The notes below the pieces were generated by a model, which worked only from the letters and a program-made list of their open reading frames with translations, was not told where the DNA came from and did not search any database. This document shows positions 8,302 through 17,779 of a DNA stretch of 36,702 nt, one piece after another. The position numbers and the translations under genes were made by a program. Each line of letters opens with the position of its first letter. Position 1 is the first letter of the stretch. The DNA comes from Nocardia uniformis NBRC 13702 (GTDB lineage: Bacteria > Actinomycetota > Actinomycetes > Mycobacteriales > Mycobacteriaceae): assembly GCF_001613345.1 (NCBI RefSeq), contig NZ_BDCE01000009.1, positions 1 through 36,702 on the forward strand. Reading direction: 5' to 3'.

Positions 8302-9963
8302 ATGTCGCGCGCGGCCATTACTGATGAGGGAGGTGGCCGGTTGCGCAGGCGCGCCGTATTGAAGGCTGCCGGGATAGCGGCTCTATTGGCGGGGGTCGGG
8401 ACGGGTGCCTCCACCCGTGGTGCCGGTCCGGCGTCCGCGGTCCTCTGGGAGGAACTGTTCAAGGAGTGGGTGCCGGAAATATTTGCGCCCCTTCCGGATC
8501 CGCCGGAGCACACCGAGGCGATCGTTATCGGATCCGGGTTCGGGGCCGCGGTGACGGCGCTGCGACTGGCTGAGGCCGGGGTGCGCAATACGGTGCTGGA
8601 GCGCGGCTCGCGCTGGCCCAATGACCCGTGGCGGGAGATCTTCACCGGTGACGATCTGCCGGATGGGCGCGGCTTCTGGCATCGGACCAGCTTCACCGGC
8701 GTCACCAAGGTGCCCATGTCGTTCGTCGACTTCGGCGGCGTCCTGGATGTGACCGAATACTCGGGAATCGATGTGTGGCGGGCCGCGGCGGTCGGCGGCG
8801 GTTCGATCATCTTCACCGGGGCGATGATCGCGCCGGAGCGGCATCTGTTCGACGCGGTATTCCGCGGCGTGGTCGACTACGACGAGCTGGACCGCGTGTA
8901 CTACCCGCGGGTCCGGCAGATGCTGCGGCTGAGCCCGATGCCGTCGGATATCTACGCCTCCGCGCCGTTCACCCATTCGCGTGTCTGGGATGAGCAGGTG
9001 CGGGCCGCGGGCTACACGCCGAAGGCCAATGACTCCAACTTCAACTGGGACATCATTCGCGGCGAGCTGGCGGGTACGACTCGGGCGTCGGCGACCGCGG
9101 GACGCAGCAATCTCGGCAATTCCAATGGCGCGAAATTCGACCTGAACCAGAACTACCTGCGCAACGCCGAGGCCACCGGCAAGTCGGGCATCTACCCCGG
9201 CCATCGCGTGGATTCCATTGCCCAGGAAGGCAATCGGTATGTGGTGACGGTGACCAAATTGGCTCCCACCGGGGAGGCGCTGCGCACCCGCACCCTCACC
9301 TGCGATCGGCTGTTCCTCGGTGCCGGCTCGGTGGGTACCTCCGAACTCCTGGTCCGCGCCCAGGCCACCGGCGCCCTGACACAGCTCAACGAGCATGTCG
9401 GCGACGGCTGGGGCACCAATGGCGATGTGGTGCTGGCCCGCGGCGCGAACGCACTGGCGGGCGTCGGCGGCGGCGTACCCAGCGCGAGTCGCATTCTCGA
9501 CGAGTCGGGTATGCCGCTGACCCTCGAAAACTGGTATGTCCCGGGGATTCCGGTGGATACCGGGGCCATTGCCTCGCTCGGCATGGTCCTCGATCCCACC
9601 CGCACCCGCTTCGGTTACGACCGCGCCGCCGACAGGGTCGGCCTCACCTGGTCCACGCAGGCGCAGGATCAAGTCCTCGCCGCCTGTCGCGCCGTCGACA
9701 ACCGCATTGCCGAACGCGGGCGCGCGATTGTGGATTACACGCCCATCGGTTACGACGCCCAGGCCGTCTTCACCGCCCACCCGCTCGGTGGCGCGGTGCT
9801 CGGCAAGGCCACGGACGGCTACGGCCGGGTCCACGGCCACCCCGGCCTCTACGTCATGGATGGTGCGGCCCTGCCCGGCAGCACCGCCACGGTCAATCCG
9901 TCCCTCACCATTACCGCGGTCGCCGAGCGCAATATCGAGGCCATCCTCCGCGCTGGTCGCTGA
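8302..9963 (+). CDS. GMC-family oxidoreductase, cholesterol-oxidase-like
   Basis: A 553-residue FAD enzyme of the glucose-methanol-choline family that resembles Streptomyces/Rhodococcus class I cholesterol oxidase along its length. Residues 77-82 are the FAD-binding GSGFGA; AVGGGSIIFTG lies near 172; AHPLGG and NPSLTITAVAERN near the end place H493 and N532 where cholesterol oxidase has its catalytic His and Asn. A short Tat-like signal (RRRAVLKAAG, then a hydrophobic run to PASA) suggests export. The start is uncertain: the ATG at 8302 has a weak ribosome-binding site, while a TTG at 8341 follows GGGAGGTGG and would put the Arg run at the N-terminus. It probably oxidises a sterol or related alcohol; the substrate is inferred. 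Confidence 0.8.
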   Translation: MSRAAITDEGGGRLRRRAVLKAAGIAALLAGVGTGASTRGAGPASAVLWEELFKEWVPEIFAPLPDPPEHTEAIVIGSGFGAAVTALRLAEAGVRNTVLERGSRWPNDPWREIFTGDDLPDGRGFWHRTSFTGVTKVPMSFVDFGGVLDVTEYSGIDVWRAAAVGGGSIIFTGAMIAPERHLFDAVFRGVVDYDELDRVYYPRVRQMLRLSPMPSDIYASAPFTHSRVWDEQVRAAGYTPKANDSNFNWDIIRGELAGTTRASATAGRSNLGNSNGAKFDLNQNYLRNAEATGKSGIYPGHRVDSIAQEGNRYVVTVTKLAPTGEALRTRTLTCDRLFLGAGSVGTSELLVRAQATGALTQLNEHVGDGWGTNGDVVLARGANALAGVGGGVPSASRILDESGMPLTLENWYVPGIPVDTGAIASLGMVLDPTRTRFGYDRAADRVGLTWSTQAQDQVLAACRAVDNRIAERGRAIVDYTPIGYDAQAVFTAHPLGGAVLGKATDGYGRVHGHPGLYVMDGAALPGSTATVNPSLTITAVAERNIEAILRAGR

Positions 9964-10038
9964 CCCGAGCCCGCATACGCACCGTGGACACCACACCCTC
10001 GGTGCCCGGTCATCCTTTGCGTGCTCGTCGTCCTCGTC

Positions 10039-10107
10039 GTGCTTTTGGCCGGGATCCACCATCATCCGAGGTGTGGATTCCGGCCAAAAGCACGCCGGAA
10101 TGACGGG
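10039..10107. repeat. Dispersed palindromic repeat, two inverted arms
   Basis: The left arm (10039-10060, GTGCTTTTGGCCGG then GATCCACC) is the near-exact reverse complement of the right arm (10070-10093), with nine bases between. The right arm runs on to CGGAATGACGGG. Each arm also folds alone, because ATTCCGGC and GCCGGAAT flank the GTGCTTTTG core. A 27-bp direct duplication with AATGACRGGTG and GAGTACC follows to about 10153. Confidence 0.7.
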
Positions 10108-10174
10108 TGTGAGTACCGGGTGCCAATGACAGGTGCGAGTACCAGGTGCGTCGGCGGTCGCTGGGTGAACGGTT

Positions 10175-10282
10175 TTATCCCCAGGCGGATTGTCGGTGTG
10201 CAGAACTCTTCCCAGCTGTGGAATTTGCGCTGTGGATAACTTGCGCGCGGACCATGTGCCCGCGCCCGTCGATCCACAGCTG
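10175..10282. promoter_or_regulatory. Cluster of DnaA-box-like motifs
   Basis: TTATCCCCA (10175-10183), TGTGGAATT (10217-10225), TGTGGATAA (10231-10239, the exact complement of the TTATCCACA consensus) and ATCCACA (10272-10278) occur within 108 bases. CAGCTGTGGA (10213-10222) and TCCACAGCTG (10273-10282) are perfect inverted repeats. dnaA, dnaN or other origin genes are not nearby, so this would be a DnaA-titration or regulatory site rather than oriC. Confidence 0.35.
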
Positions 10283-10375
10283 TGCCGGGTTTCCGGCGCG
10301 CATACCCGGAGGGTCCCGAGAGCGGGATTTCCCAACTACTCTCGGCGGGGCCGTTTCGATGTGGAAGGGGTCCTT

Positions 10376-11188
10376 GTGGGCGAGCCGAGCGGGTCGGGAG
10401 AATTCCCGCGCAAACCTCCGTTGCTGTGGACGGATTTCCTCATGCTCGCGCTGGCCGTGGTGTCGGTCGTGCTGGTCGCGTGGGCGACGTTCTGGACCGT
10501 CCCGGACCAGACCTATCGCACGATCGTGGTGGTGGATACGACCATTTGCGCGATCTTCGCCATTGAGTTCGTCTGGCGGTGGCGGCGGGAGGGCTGGCCG
10601 TGGTCGTTCCCATTCCTCTACTGGTACGAGGTCCTGGGCATGATCCCGGTGACCAGTCCCTTCTTCCGCGGCTTCCGGCTGCTGCGCATCGTGGTGGTCG
10701 TGGTGCGGCTCGCGCGCATGGCCGATCGCGCGTTCGGTGATCGGATCACCGCGGCGCTGGTGAACCGTTTTATCGGCACCATTGTCGAGACCGTCAAACG
10801 TCCGGTGACCATGGCGGTCATGGAGGAGGTGGCGGGCGTGCTCCGCACCGGCCACTTCACCCGCAATATCGCGAACGCGCTGGAGGAGAACCGCGCCGAG
10901 ATCGATCAGATGATTGTCGAGGTGATTCGTAAGGACCCGCAGATCGGCCGCATACGCTACGTCCCCTTCCATGAGGACATCATTCGCACCATCGCCGATG
11001 CGAGCTTCCGCGTCGTATTCCAGGTGCTCGCCGATCCCCGCACCGACGAACTTGTAGGGGATGTGTTGCGGGAGAACGTGAATCAGATGCGCGAGGCCGT
11101 CAGGGAAGGCGTGCGGGTGCCGGATTATCCCGACTACCGGGCTGATCCGGTGCGGGACCGCAGGGTTGATCCCGCACGCCTGGCCTAG
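10376..11188 (+). CDS. Voltage-sensor-like four-helix membrane protein without a pore
   Basis: A 270-residue protein whose first half looks like the S1-S4 voltage-sensor domain of ion channels. S1 spans about residues 20-42. S2 (47-69) has VDTTICAIFAIEFVWRWRR with an acidic residue (E64) inside the helix. S3 is about 78-96. S4 (98-118) is RGFRLLRIVVVVVRLARMADR with arginines at 98, 101, 104, 111, 114 and 118. No S5-pore-S6 follows; the last 150 residues are soluble and helical. Such proteins are usually annotated as ion transporters. The GTG at 10376 follows GAAGGGG with five bases between; other GTGs upstream lack this. It converges on ltrA with six bases between. Proton or ion conduction is possible but not shown. 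Confidence 0.65.
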   Translation: MGEPSGSGEFPRKPPLLWTDFLMLALAVVSVVLVAWATFWTVPDQTYRTIVVVDTTICAIFAIEFVWRWRREGWPWSFPFLYWYEVLGMIPVTSPFFRGFRLLRIVVVVVRLARMADRAFGDRITAALVNRFIGTIVETVKRPVTMAVMEEVAGVLRTGHFTRNIANALEENRAEIDQMIVEVIRKDPQIGRIRYVPFHEDIIRTIADASFRVVFQVLADPRTDELVGDVLRENVNQMREAVREGVRVPDYPDYRADPVRDRRVDPARLA

Positions 11189-11194
11189 AAACCG

Positions 11195-12409
11195 CTACGC
11201 GGTATGCCGCGCGTGCCGGATTTCGTCGCGAATTCCGGCGTGCCGCACCGTCTCCCAGCCGATCAGCGCCAGCAGCACACCGCACAGCATGCCGAGTGCC
11301 ACCAGTGCGGGTACCGCCGCGGCGAGCGGAATCAGCGCCAGCAACAGCACAGCGGCCACCAGCCGCTGCACGCTGATCTGTCCGGTCGCGTACTGCTTGA
11401 ATCCGACAAGTCCCACGAGATAGAGCACCACGCCGCCGTACAGCGCGAACAGCGGAATGCCGTAGAGCGCTTCGTCGAGGGTGTGCCCGTCCGCCCCGCC
11501 CACATAGTTCAGTACCTTCTTCAGGCCCAGGGAGAGCGCGATAACGCCGACGATCATCGGGAAATGCCAGTACGTGTAGGACCCGCGGGCGATCCGAATG
11601 CGCCGTTCGCCGGTGGCCTGGTGCATCGCGTGCTCCACGGTCAGCGCCGCGATATCGAAGTACGCCCACCACAGCAGCCCGGAAACCGCGAGTCCCAGCA
11701 TCGATCCCAGCGCGATGGGCCAGGAGATCGGTAGTCCGGCCACCCCGATGCCGATGGAGACGATGGATTCGCCCAGCGCGACGATAATGATCAGCCCGTA
11801 CCGCTCGGAGAAGTGCTTGACGGAGTTGATCCGCCAGTCGGTACCGGCCAGCAGCGTCCAGGCCATATCACCGGCAATGGCGGCGATCCAGAGCATGATC
11901 TGCAGGGAGCCGTGGGTGAAGGCGGCGAATACCAGCAGCGCGCCGCCGATGGTCAGCGAGCCGAGCCCCCAGCGCACCACCTGACCCCGCAGCTGGGCGT
12001 CATTGGCGCTGGCGATCAGGAATACGCCGATATGCACCACCCGCACCACCATGTATCCGATGGCGAAGACCAGCGGCGCGTACCAGCCGCCCGGGGTGTC
12101 ATGGAAGGCCTCCGGAATGGACAGCGCCATCAGGAATATCGCGCCCATGGCCACGAATATGGCCACCCGCATGACGCCTTCGTCCGCCTTGACGACATTT
12201 CCCAACCAGGAGTAGGCGATCCACAGCCACCACAGCAGTGCGATCACGACGACGGCGCGCACCATATTGACTGCGGTGAGGTCATGCGCGGCCAGGTCGG
12301 TGACCATGGTGAACGCGAAAACCAGCACCAGGTCGAAGAAGAGTTCGAGCTGAGTGACGGAGCCCTTGTCGGACACCGCCACCACTCGTGATCGTTGCGA
12401 ATCGGCCAT
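11195..12409 (-). CDS. Low-temperature-requirement A (LtrA) family membrane protein
   Basis: A 404-residue integral membrane protein of the LtrA family. The diagnostic N-terminal motif is VTQLELFFDLVLVFAFT (about residues 18-34). About ten to twelve membrane helices follow, with WRINSVKHFSERYGLIIIVALGESIVSIG in the middle, which is the other conserved block. LtrA was named for a Listeria mutant unable to grow at low temperature; the molecular role is unknown. The ATG at 12409 was chosen because the longer frame (to 12733) adds a low-complexity Arg/Pro-rich segment. It lies downstream of the SRPBCC gene on the same strand, 73 bases away. Confidence 0.85.
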   Translation of the reverse strand: MADSQRSRVVAVSDKGSVTQLELFFDLVLVFAFTMVTDLAAHDLTAVNMVRAVVVIALLWWLWIAYSWLGNVVKADEGVMRVAIFVAMGAIFLMALSIPEAFHDTPGGWYAPLVFAIGYMVVRVVHIGVFLIASANDAQLRGQVVRWGLGSLTIGGALLVFAAFTHGSLQIMLWIAAIAGDMAWTLLAGTDWRINSVKHFSERYGLIIIVALGESIVSIGIGVAGLPISWPIALGSMLGLAVSGLLWWAYFDIAALTVEHAMHQATGERRIRIARGSYTYWHFPMIVGVIALSLGLKKVLNYVGGADGHTLDEALYGIPLFALYGGVVLYLVGLVGFKQYATGQISVQRLVAAVLLLALIPLAAAVPALVALGMLCGVLLALIGWETVRHAGIRDEIRHARHTA

Positions 12410-12482
12410 GGGGGATATCGTGGCAGGATTCGGGCGATCCGCGCAGACCTCGGACGCGTAATTCCGCCGTGGGCTTAAGAAG

Positions 12483-13022
12483 TCAGGCGAGACCGGGCTC
12501 GAACGATCCGCCGTACAGCGGTCGGGAGTGTCCGGGTGCCTCGTAGGCGTTATCGGCGTAGAGCGGTGGTTCCGGCTCCGGCTCGATCCCGGCGAGATCC
12601 TCGACGTAGGCGATGAAGTTCTCCACCAGCACCTCGGCCTCGCGATTGGCGGTGCGCTTGAGCAGCATGCCCGGCACCGGAATCGGAAGGTAGGTCTCCG
12701 AGTGGTACCAGACCTCGGTGCCCTCCTCGACATCGACGACCTCGAAGAAGCCCTTACCGCGCGCGCCCGCGCTGGATTCGGTCACCTGCCAGGAAACCCG
12801 GTCCTCGGTGCACGTGTATTCGACGACCTGCCGATCGGGCTTGCCCATCAGGGTGGCGGAGACGTAAACCCGCTTGGGCCGTCCGTAATCGTCGCGAGAC
12901 GCGACCCGCACGTCCTGGTGGGAGGGCGACCAGTCGGGCAACCGCTCGACTAGGAGCAGTGCCTCCATCACCTGTTCGGGATCGACATCGACAACGAATC
13001 GGTGATCAGTTTTGGTACGCAT
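12483..13022 (-). CDS. SRPBCC (START/polyketide-cyclase-fold) family protein
   Basis: A 179-residue protein. Residues 5-150 have the pattern of a SRPBCC ligand-binding barrel: DHRFVVDVDPEQVMEALLLVERLPDWSPSH at the start and a long C-terminal helix (KRTANREAEVLVENFIAYVEDL). About 30 Pro/Glu- and Gly-rich residues follow and are probably flexible. Related actinobacterial proteins are called polyketide cyclase/dehydrase or lipid transport proteins. No catalytic residues can be assigned, so it may only bind a hydrophobic ligand. There is no obvious Shine-Dalgarno sequence near the ATG at 13022. Confidence 0.7.
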   Translation of the reverse strand: MRTKTDHRFVVDVDPEQVMEALLLVERLPDWSPSHQDVRVASRDDYGRPKRVYVSATLMGKPDRQVVEYTCTEDRVSWQVTESSAGARGKGFFEVVDVEEGTEVWYHSETYLPIPVPGMLLKRTANREAEVLVENFIAYVEDLAGIEPEPEPPLYADNAYEAPGHSRPLYGGSFEPGLA

Positions 13023-13211
13023 TCCAACCTCCAGCTTCAGGGGCGATTGTGACGAGCGTCGCTGCCCGCGTCAACCTGCTGGTCTGTTCCGCGATAGTGC
13101 CCCGCAGCTGTGTATTCACGAATCCCGCTGGTGGCCAAGGGGATCGGAATAGATGAGGGTCGACTCGAGAAAAGTTGAAATCCGGCCGAAAACCGGGCCC
13201 GGATCGCGCCG

Positions 13212-13397
13212 TCAGTCCGGGTGCTTCACCACCCAGTCCGGGCCGGGGTACACCAGGCTCTCGTGCCCGTCATCGAACCGCACCATATACGGCGGCGCTC
13301 CGTCGTCGCCGCGGACTTCGATGATCTGGCCGGTGTGGTCGCGCAATCCGACCGCGTGGCTGTGGACGACAAGTTGGTCTCCGACATTCGCTCGCAT
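13212..13397 (-). CDS. DUF1918 domain small protein
   Basis: A 61-residue protein that fits DUF1918 over its full length: GDQLVVHSHAVGLRDHTGQIIEV and then YMVRFDDGHESLVYPGPDW, ending in VVKHPD. The fold is a small SH3-like barrel; the function is unknown. A minus-strand GATAAT at 13404-13409 ends six bases before the ATG, and no ribosome-binding site is present, so the mRNA is probably leaderless. Confidence 0.8.
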   Translation of the reverse strand: MRANVGDQLVVHSHAVGLRDHTGQIIEVRGDDGAPPYMVRFDDGHESLVYPGPDWVVKHPD

Positions 13398-13403
13398 GAA
13401 TCA

Positions 13404-13409
13404 ATTATC
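13404..13409 (-). promoter_or_regulatory. -10 box of a probable leaderless DUF1918 transcript
   Basis: GATAAT on the minus strand, six bases before the ATG at 13397, is close to the TATAAT consensus. The distance places the transcript start at the start codon. Confidence 0.5.
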
Positions 13410-13455
13410 GGACGAGAGTGATGGCCGTCACAAGGATTTGCTGCACCCGAACGCC

Positions 13456-13485
13456 TTGACGCCACTCCGGGTGTAGTACTACATT
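13456..13485 (+). promoter_or_regulatory. Promoter with overlapping 12-bp palindromic operator
   Basis: TTGACG (13456-13461) and TACATT (13480-13485) are 18 bases apart and form a good promoter. TGTAGTACTACA at 13472-13483 is a perfect palindrome across the -10 box, and CACTACA recurs at about 13492-13498. This is the layout of a repressor site; the TAGTACTA core recalls BlaI/MarR-type operators. No regulator gene is adjacent. Confidence 0.55.
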
Positions 13486-13529
13486 CCTAATCACTACAAA
13501 TGAAGTACAACAGTCAGGGTGGTGTGAAT

Positions 13530-14102
13530 ATGCGAAAGCTCGTCTACTACGTCGCCGTCTCGCTCGATGGCTATATCGCGGGCCCGAACGGCGAATTCGA
13601 CTTCTACCCGGCCTCCGAGGACATGGCCTGGCTCACGGAGCGGTACCCGGAGACGGTGCCGACCCACCTACGCCCGCAGGTGGGGATGCCTGTGGATGAA
13701 CCCAATAGGGCGTGGGACACCGTTCTGATGGGCCGCGGCAGCTACGACCCGGCATATCTACACGGCGTCACCAGCCCGTACGCGCATATGAAGCAGTACG
13801 TCATATCCACGACGCTCGGGAAACTCGACGACCCGGCGGTGACTGTGATCGATCGCGATCCGCTCGAACTGGTGCGGCGGCTCAAGAGGGAGGAGGGGCT
13901 CGGCATCTACCTCTGCGGTGGCGGCAATCTGGCCGGACAACTCCTCGGCGAGATCGACGAACTGATTATCAAGAGCTATCCGGTAATCGCCGGCGCGGGC
14001 GTCTCGGCCTTCACGGGCAACTTCGATCCCACGCAGTTCAAGCCCACGAATCGCCGCGAATTCAGCAGCGGGGCACAGGTCACCTGGTTCAGTCGCGTCT
14101 GA
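13530..14102 (+). CDS. RibD C-terminal / dihydrofolate-reductase-fold reductase
   Basis: A 190-residue protein of the RibD_C family, which shares the dihydrofolate reductase fold. MRKLVYYVAVSLDGYIAGPNGEFDF at the N-terminus, TVLMGRGSYDP near residue 70, YVISTTL near 92 and IYLCGGGNLAGQLL near 137 (NADPH site) are the conserved blocks. It is probably an NADPH-dependent reductase of unknown substrate. The ATG at 13530 has AGGGTGG seven bases before it; the ATG at 13500 adds ten residues and has no such site. A palindromic operator at 13472-13483 suggests it is repressed until induced. Confidence 0.8.
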   Translation: MRKLVYYVAVSLDGYIAGPNGEFDFYPASEDMAWLTERYPETVPTHLRPQVGMPVDEPNRAWDTVLMGRGSYDPAYLHGVTSPYAHMKQYVISTTLGKLDDPAVTVIDRDPLELVRRLKREEGLGIYLCGGGNLAGQLLGEIDELIIKSYPVIAGAGVSAFTGNFDPTQFKPTNRREFSSGAQVTWFSRV

Positions 14103-14216
14103 TCGCCGGGTGCGTCCTCTGCCACACCGCGGGGAGGTAGGGGCAAATCCGCTGGACCCCGGTCGGTAGTCTTGGGTGCTGGTAGCAGCAGTTTGTCGAT
14201 CTTGGAGGATTCCACC

Positions 14217-15481
14217 GTGGCTCTCGTCGTTCAGAAGTACGGAGGATCCTCGCTCGAAACAGCCGAGCGCATCCGTCGCGTCGCTGAACGGATCGTCGAG
14301 ACCAAGAAGGCGGGTCACGAAGTTGTGGTCGTCTGCTCGGCTATGGGCGATACGACCGACGAATTACTGGATCTGGCCCAGCAGGTGGCCCCCGCGCCAC
14401 CGGCCCGCGAAATGGACATGCTCCTCACCGCGGGCGAGCGCATCTCGAATGCGCTGGTGGCCATGGCTATTCACTCACTCGGTGCGGAGGCTCGCTCCTT
14501 CACCGGTTCGCAGGCCGGTGTTGTCACCACTGGGGCGCACGGTAATGCCCGCATTATCGACGTCACCCCGAGCCGCGTCCGCGAGGCACTGGATGAGGGC
14601 ACCATCGTCTTGGTTGCCGGATTCCAGGGCGTCAGCCAGGACAGCAAGGATGTGACCACACTGGGTCGCGGTGGTTCCGATACCACCGCGGTCGCCCTGG
14701 CCGCCGCGCTCGAGGCCGACGTCTGCGAGATCTACTCCGACGTGGCCGGTGTATACACCGCCGACCCGCGCGTCGTGCCGAATGCGCAGAAGCTCGAACA
14801 GGTCTCCTACGAGGAGATGCTGGAGCTGGCCGCGACCGGAGCCAAGGTGCTCATGCTGCGGTGCGTCGAATACGCGCGCCGCTACAACGTGCCAGTGCAT
14901 GTGCGCTCGTCGTACAGCGACAAGGTCGGCACCTACATTTACGGATCGATGGAGGACATCCCCTTGGAGAAAGCAATCCTCACCGGCGTCGCACACGACC
15001 GCAGCGAGGCCAAGGTGACCGTCGTCGGCATTCCGGACGAGCCGGGCTACGCCGCCAAGGTGTTCCGGGCGGTCGCCGATGCCGAGATCAATATCGACAT
15101 GGTGCTGCAGAACGTCTCGAAGGTGGAGACCGGCAAGACCGATATCACCTTCACGCTGCCCCGCAGCGAGGGCGCGGGCGCGGTGGAGCTGTTGACCAAG
15201 CGGCAGGGCGATATCGGCTTCTCGAAGGTGGTCTACGACGACCACATCGGCAAGGTATCGCTGGTGGGCGCGGGTATGAAGTCGCACCCGGGCGTCACCG
15301 CCACCTTCTGTGAGGCGCTCGCCGACGCCGGTATCAATATCGACCTGATCTCGACCTCCGAGATTCGAATCTCGGTGCTGGTCAAGGACACCGACCTGGA
15401 TGAGGCCGTGCAGGTGCTGCACCGGGCCTTCGATCTGGGCGGCGACGAGGTGGCGGTTGTGCACGCCGGGACGGGGCGCTG

Positions 15482-15482
<1 letters not shown>
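14217..15482 (+). CDS. lysC: Aspartate kinase
   Basis: A 421-residue aspartokinase, the first enzyme of the lysine, methionine, threonine and diaminopimelate pathway. [10 protein letters not shown] begins the kinase domain (K7 to S11) and GRGGSDTTA, the nucleotide-binding block, lies near 152. Two ACT domains fill about 265-421 and mediate feedback control. The length equals the Corynebacterium enzyme. The GTG at 14217 follows GGAGG by eight bases. In corynebacteria the beta subunit starts inside the gene; here an ATG at 14949 (residue 245, [11 protein letters not shown]) is at the same place, with only a weak ribosome-binding site. asd follows 77 bases downstream. Confidence 0.95.
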
Positions 15483-16594
<1,112 letters not shown>

Positions 16595-16610
16595 CACTGT
16601 CAGTCGAGAG

Positions 16611-16633
16611 GGCCCCGTCATCGCGACGGGGCC
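16611..16633 (+). terminator. lysC-asd terminator
   Basis: GGCCCCGTC (16611-16619) pairs with GACGGGGCC (16625-16633) around ATCGC, 17 bases after the asd stop, and TTCGTC follows. Confidence 0.75.
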
Positions 16634-16635
16634 TT

Positions 16636-16737
16636 CGTCATTCCGGTGTGCCGCCTCCCGTCATTCCGGCGTGCTTTTGGCCGGAATCCACATCCTGATC
16701 TGCGGTGGATCCCCGACAAGAACATTCCGCGATGACG
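16636..16737. repeat. Dispersed palindromic repeat
   Basis: The arm at 16660-16691 is intact (GTCATTCCGGCGTGC then TTTTGGCCGGAATCCAC). The opposing arm at 16704-16737 is decayed (GGTGGATCC, then ATTCCGCGATGACG). A further fragment, GTCATTCCGGTGTG, lies at 16637-16650. It fills the gap between asd and the YoaK-like gene. Confidence 0.65.
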
Positions 16738-16744
16738 AGGAGTT

Positions 16745-17458
16745 TCACTCGGTGGGCATGGGACCGTGCCGGTCGAGATGCAGGTACGAGTACCCGGTGA
16801 CAATCATGCAGACCACGGTCGCCAGCAGCAGTAGGCCGAGTCCGTCGGTGATCATATTCATCAATCCGCCGATGACTCCGCCCAGCAGGAAGCACATCCA
16901 GATCAGGAAGTAGCCGAGCCAATCCGCCGGGCTGCCGCCGCCAGCGAGATGGCGCTCCAGGCCCTGTCCCATCTTGACCAGGCTGCCGGTGTAATAGGTG
17001 ATCGGTATCGAGACCTCGCCGTTCTTCACGAACGAGGTATTGAGCGCACCGGTGCCGAACGCCACACAGAGGATGGGCAGCAGATCGATATCCGGTGCCC
17101 CCTCGGGGGTGGCCGTGAAGTAGTCGATGGTGGTCGCGGCGGCCAGGCTGATGGTGGTGAGCAGTACCGGTCCGTGTGGATGCTGGGTCCAGAATTGCCG
17201 CCGACACCAGGATGCGATGAATACTCCCGCGACAAAGCTGATGATCAGCAGAATTGCGGCGAATGCCATATGGCTCTGGCCGTCGAACCAGTTCACGACG
17301 GCACGCTCGGAATTACCCGTCATGAAGGTGACGAAGTAGCCGGAAGTATGCAGCAGTGCCGCCGCGCCAATGACCCCGGCCAGGCAGGCCAGCACCCAGG
17401 AGATCCGGGCCTCGGCGTCGAACATGCCCGCATAGCGGCCTTCTTCTACTTCGTGCAC
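16745..17458 (-). CDS. YoaK/DUF1275 family membrane protein
   Basis: A 237-residue protein with about six membrane helices that fits DUF1275. The family signature is visible as GYFVTFMTGNSERAVV (near residue 38-53) and later SIPITYYTGSLVKMGQGL. The role of the family is unknown. The GTG at 17458 follows GGAAGGAG by eight bases and is preferred; the frame could extend 35 codons upstream without such a site. In the promoter region a minus-strand site with GAGTT and AACTC arms (17547-17561) may bind a regulator. Confidence 0.8.
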   Translation of the reverse strand: MHEVEEGRYAGMFDAEARISWVLACLAGVIGAAALLHTSGYFVTFMTGNSERAVVNWFDGQSHMAFAAILLIISFVAGVFIASWCRRQFWTQHPHGPVLLTTISLAAATTIDYFTATPEGAPDIDLLPILCVAFGTGALNTSFVKNGEVSIPITYYTGSLVKMGQGLERHLAGGGSPADWLGYFLIWMCFLLGGVIGGLMNMITDGLGLLLLATVVCMIVTGYSYLHLDRHGPMPTE

Positions 17459-17590
17459 TGGTCGAGCTCCTTCCGAAGGGATGTGAGCGGTTCCAGTCTT
17501 ACCGACACAACCTGAGAATTCAGGTCGGCCGGTCTGCGGTGCTAGCGAGTTGCTATAACTCATCCGGCCGTTGATGGGCCGTCGTCGGCG

Positions 17591-17779
17591 TCAATCTCTC
17601 CAGAGCGCGGCGCAGGGCAGCGGCGGTAGATTTTCAGGGGCCTGTCCATGAATGGTCACCTCTATACGGTGTGGGCGCAGATGCGCCGCCAGGCGTTCGG
17701 CGACCATCGGCTCGGTGCGATAGTCGAGCACCATTCCACCGGGAAAACGTAGGCGCACACGAACTTCGGTCACGGGCAC
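17591..17779 (-). CDS. Small protein of unknown function
   Basis: A 62-codon frame that reads like protein: alternating beta-type segments (VTEVRVRLRFPGGMVLDYRT), then VAERLAAHLRPHRIEVTIHG and a short Pro-rich tail. I do not recognise a family. The start may be the GTG at 17779 or the GTG at 17773, the latter with AAGAGG five bases upstream. It lies divergent from the XRE-TPR regulator. No other support. Confidence 0.45.
   Translation of the reverse strand: MPVTEVRVRLRFPGGMVLDYRTEPMVAERLAAHLRPHRIEVTIHGQAPENLPPLPCAALWRD

Larger units (their letters stand above)
9964..10375. other. Gene-free stretch with repeat element and DnaA-box-like sites
   Basis: No credible gene is seen between the GMC oxidoreductase and the next start. 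It holds a head-to-head copy of the dispersed repeat (10039-10107), a short 27-bp direct duplication (about 10101-10153) and a cluster of DnaA-box-like motifs (10175-10282). Both repeat classes have their own entries. Confidence 0.6.

Noticed and set aside
10021..10277. Small ORFs over the dispersed repeat
   Set aside because: Their shared residues (FRPKARRNDG) are translations of the repeat, which recurs in non-coding positions.
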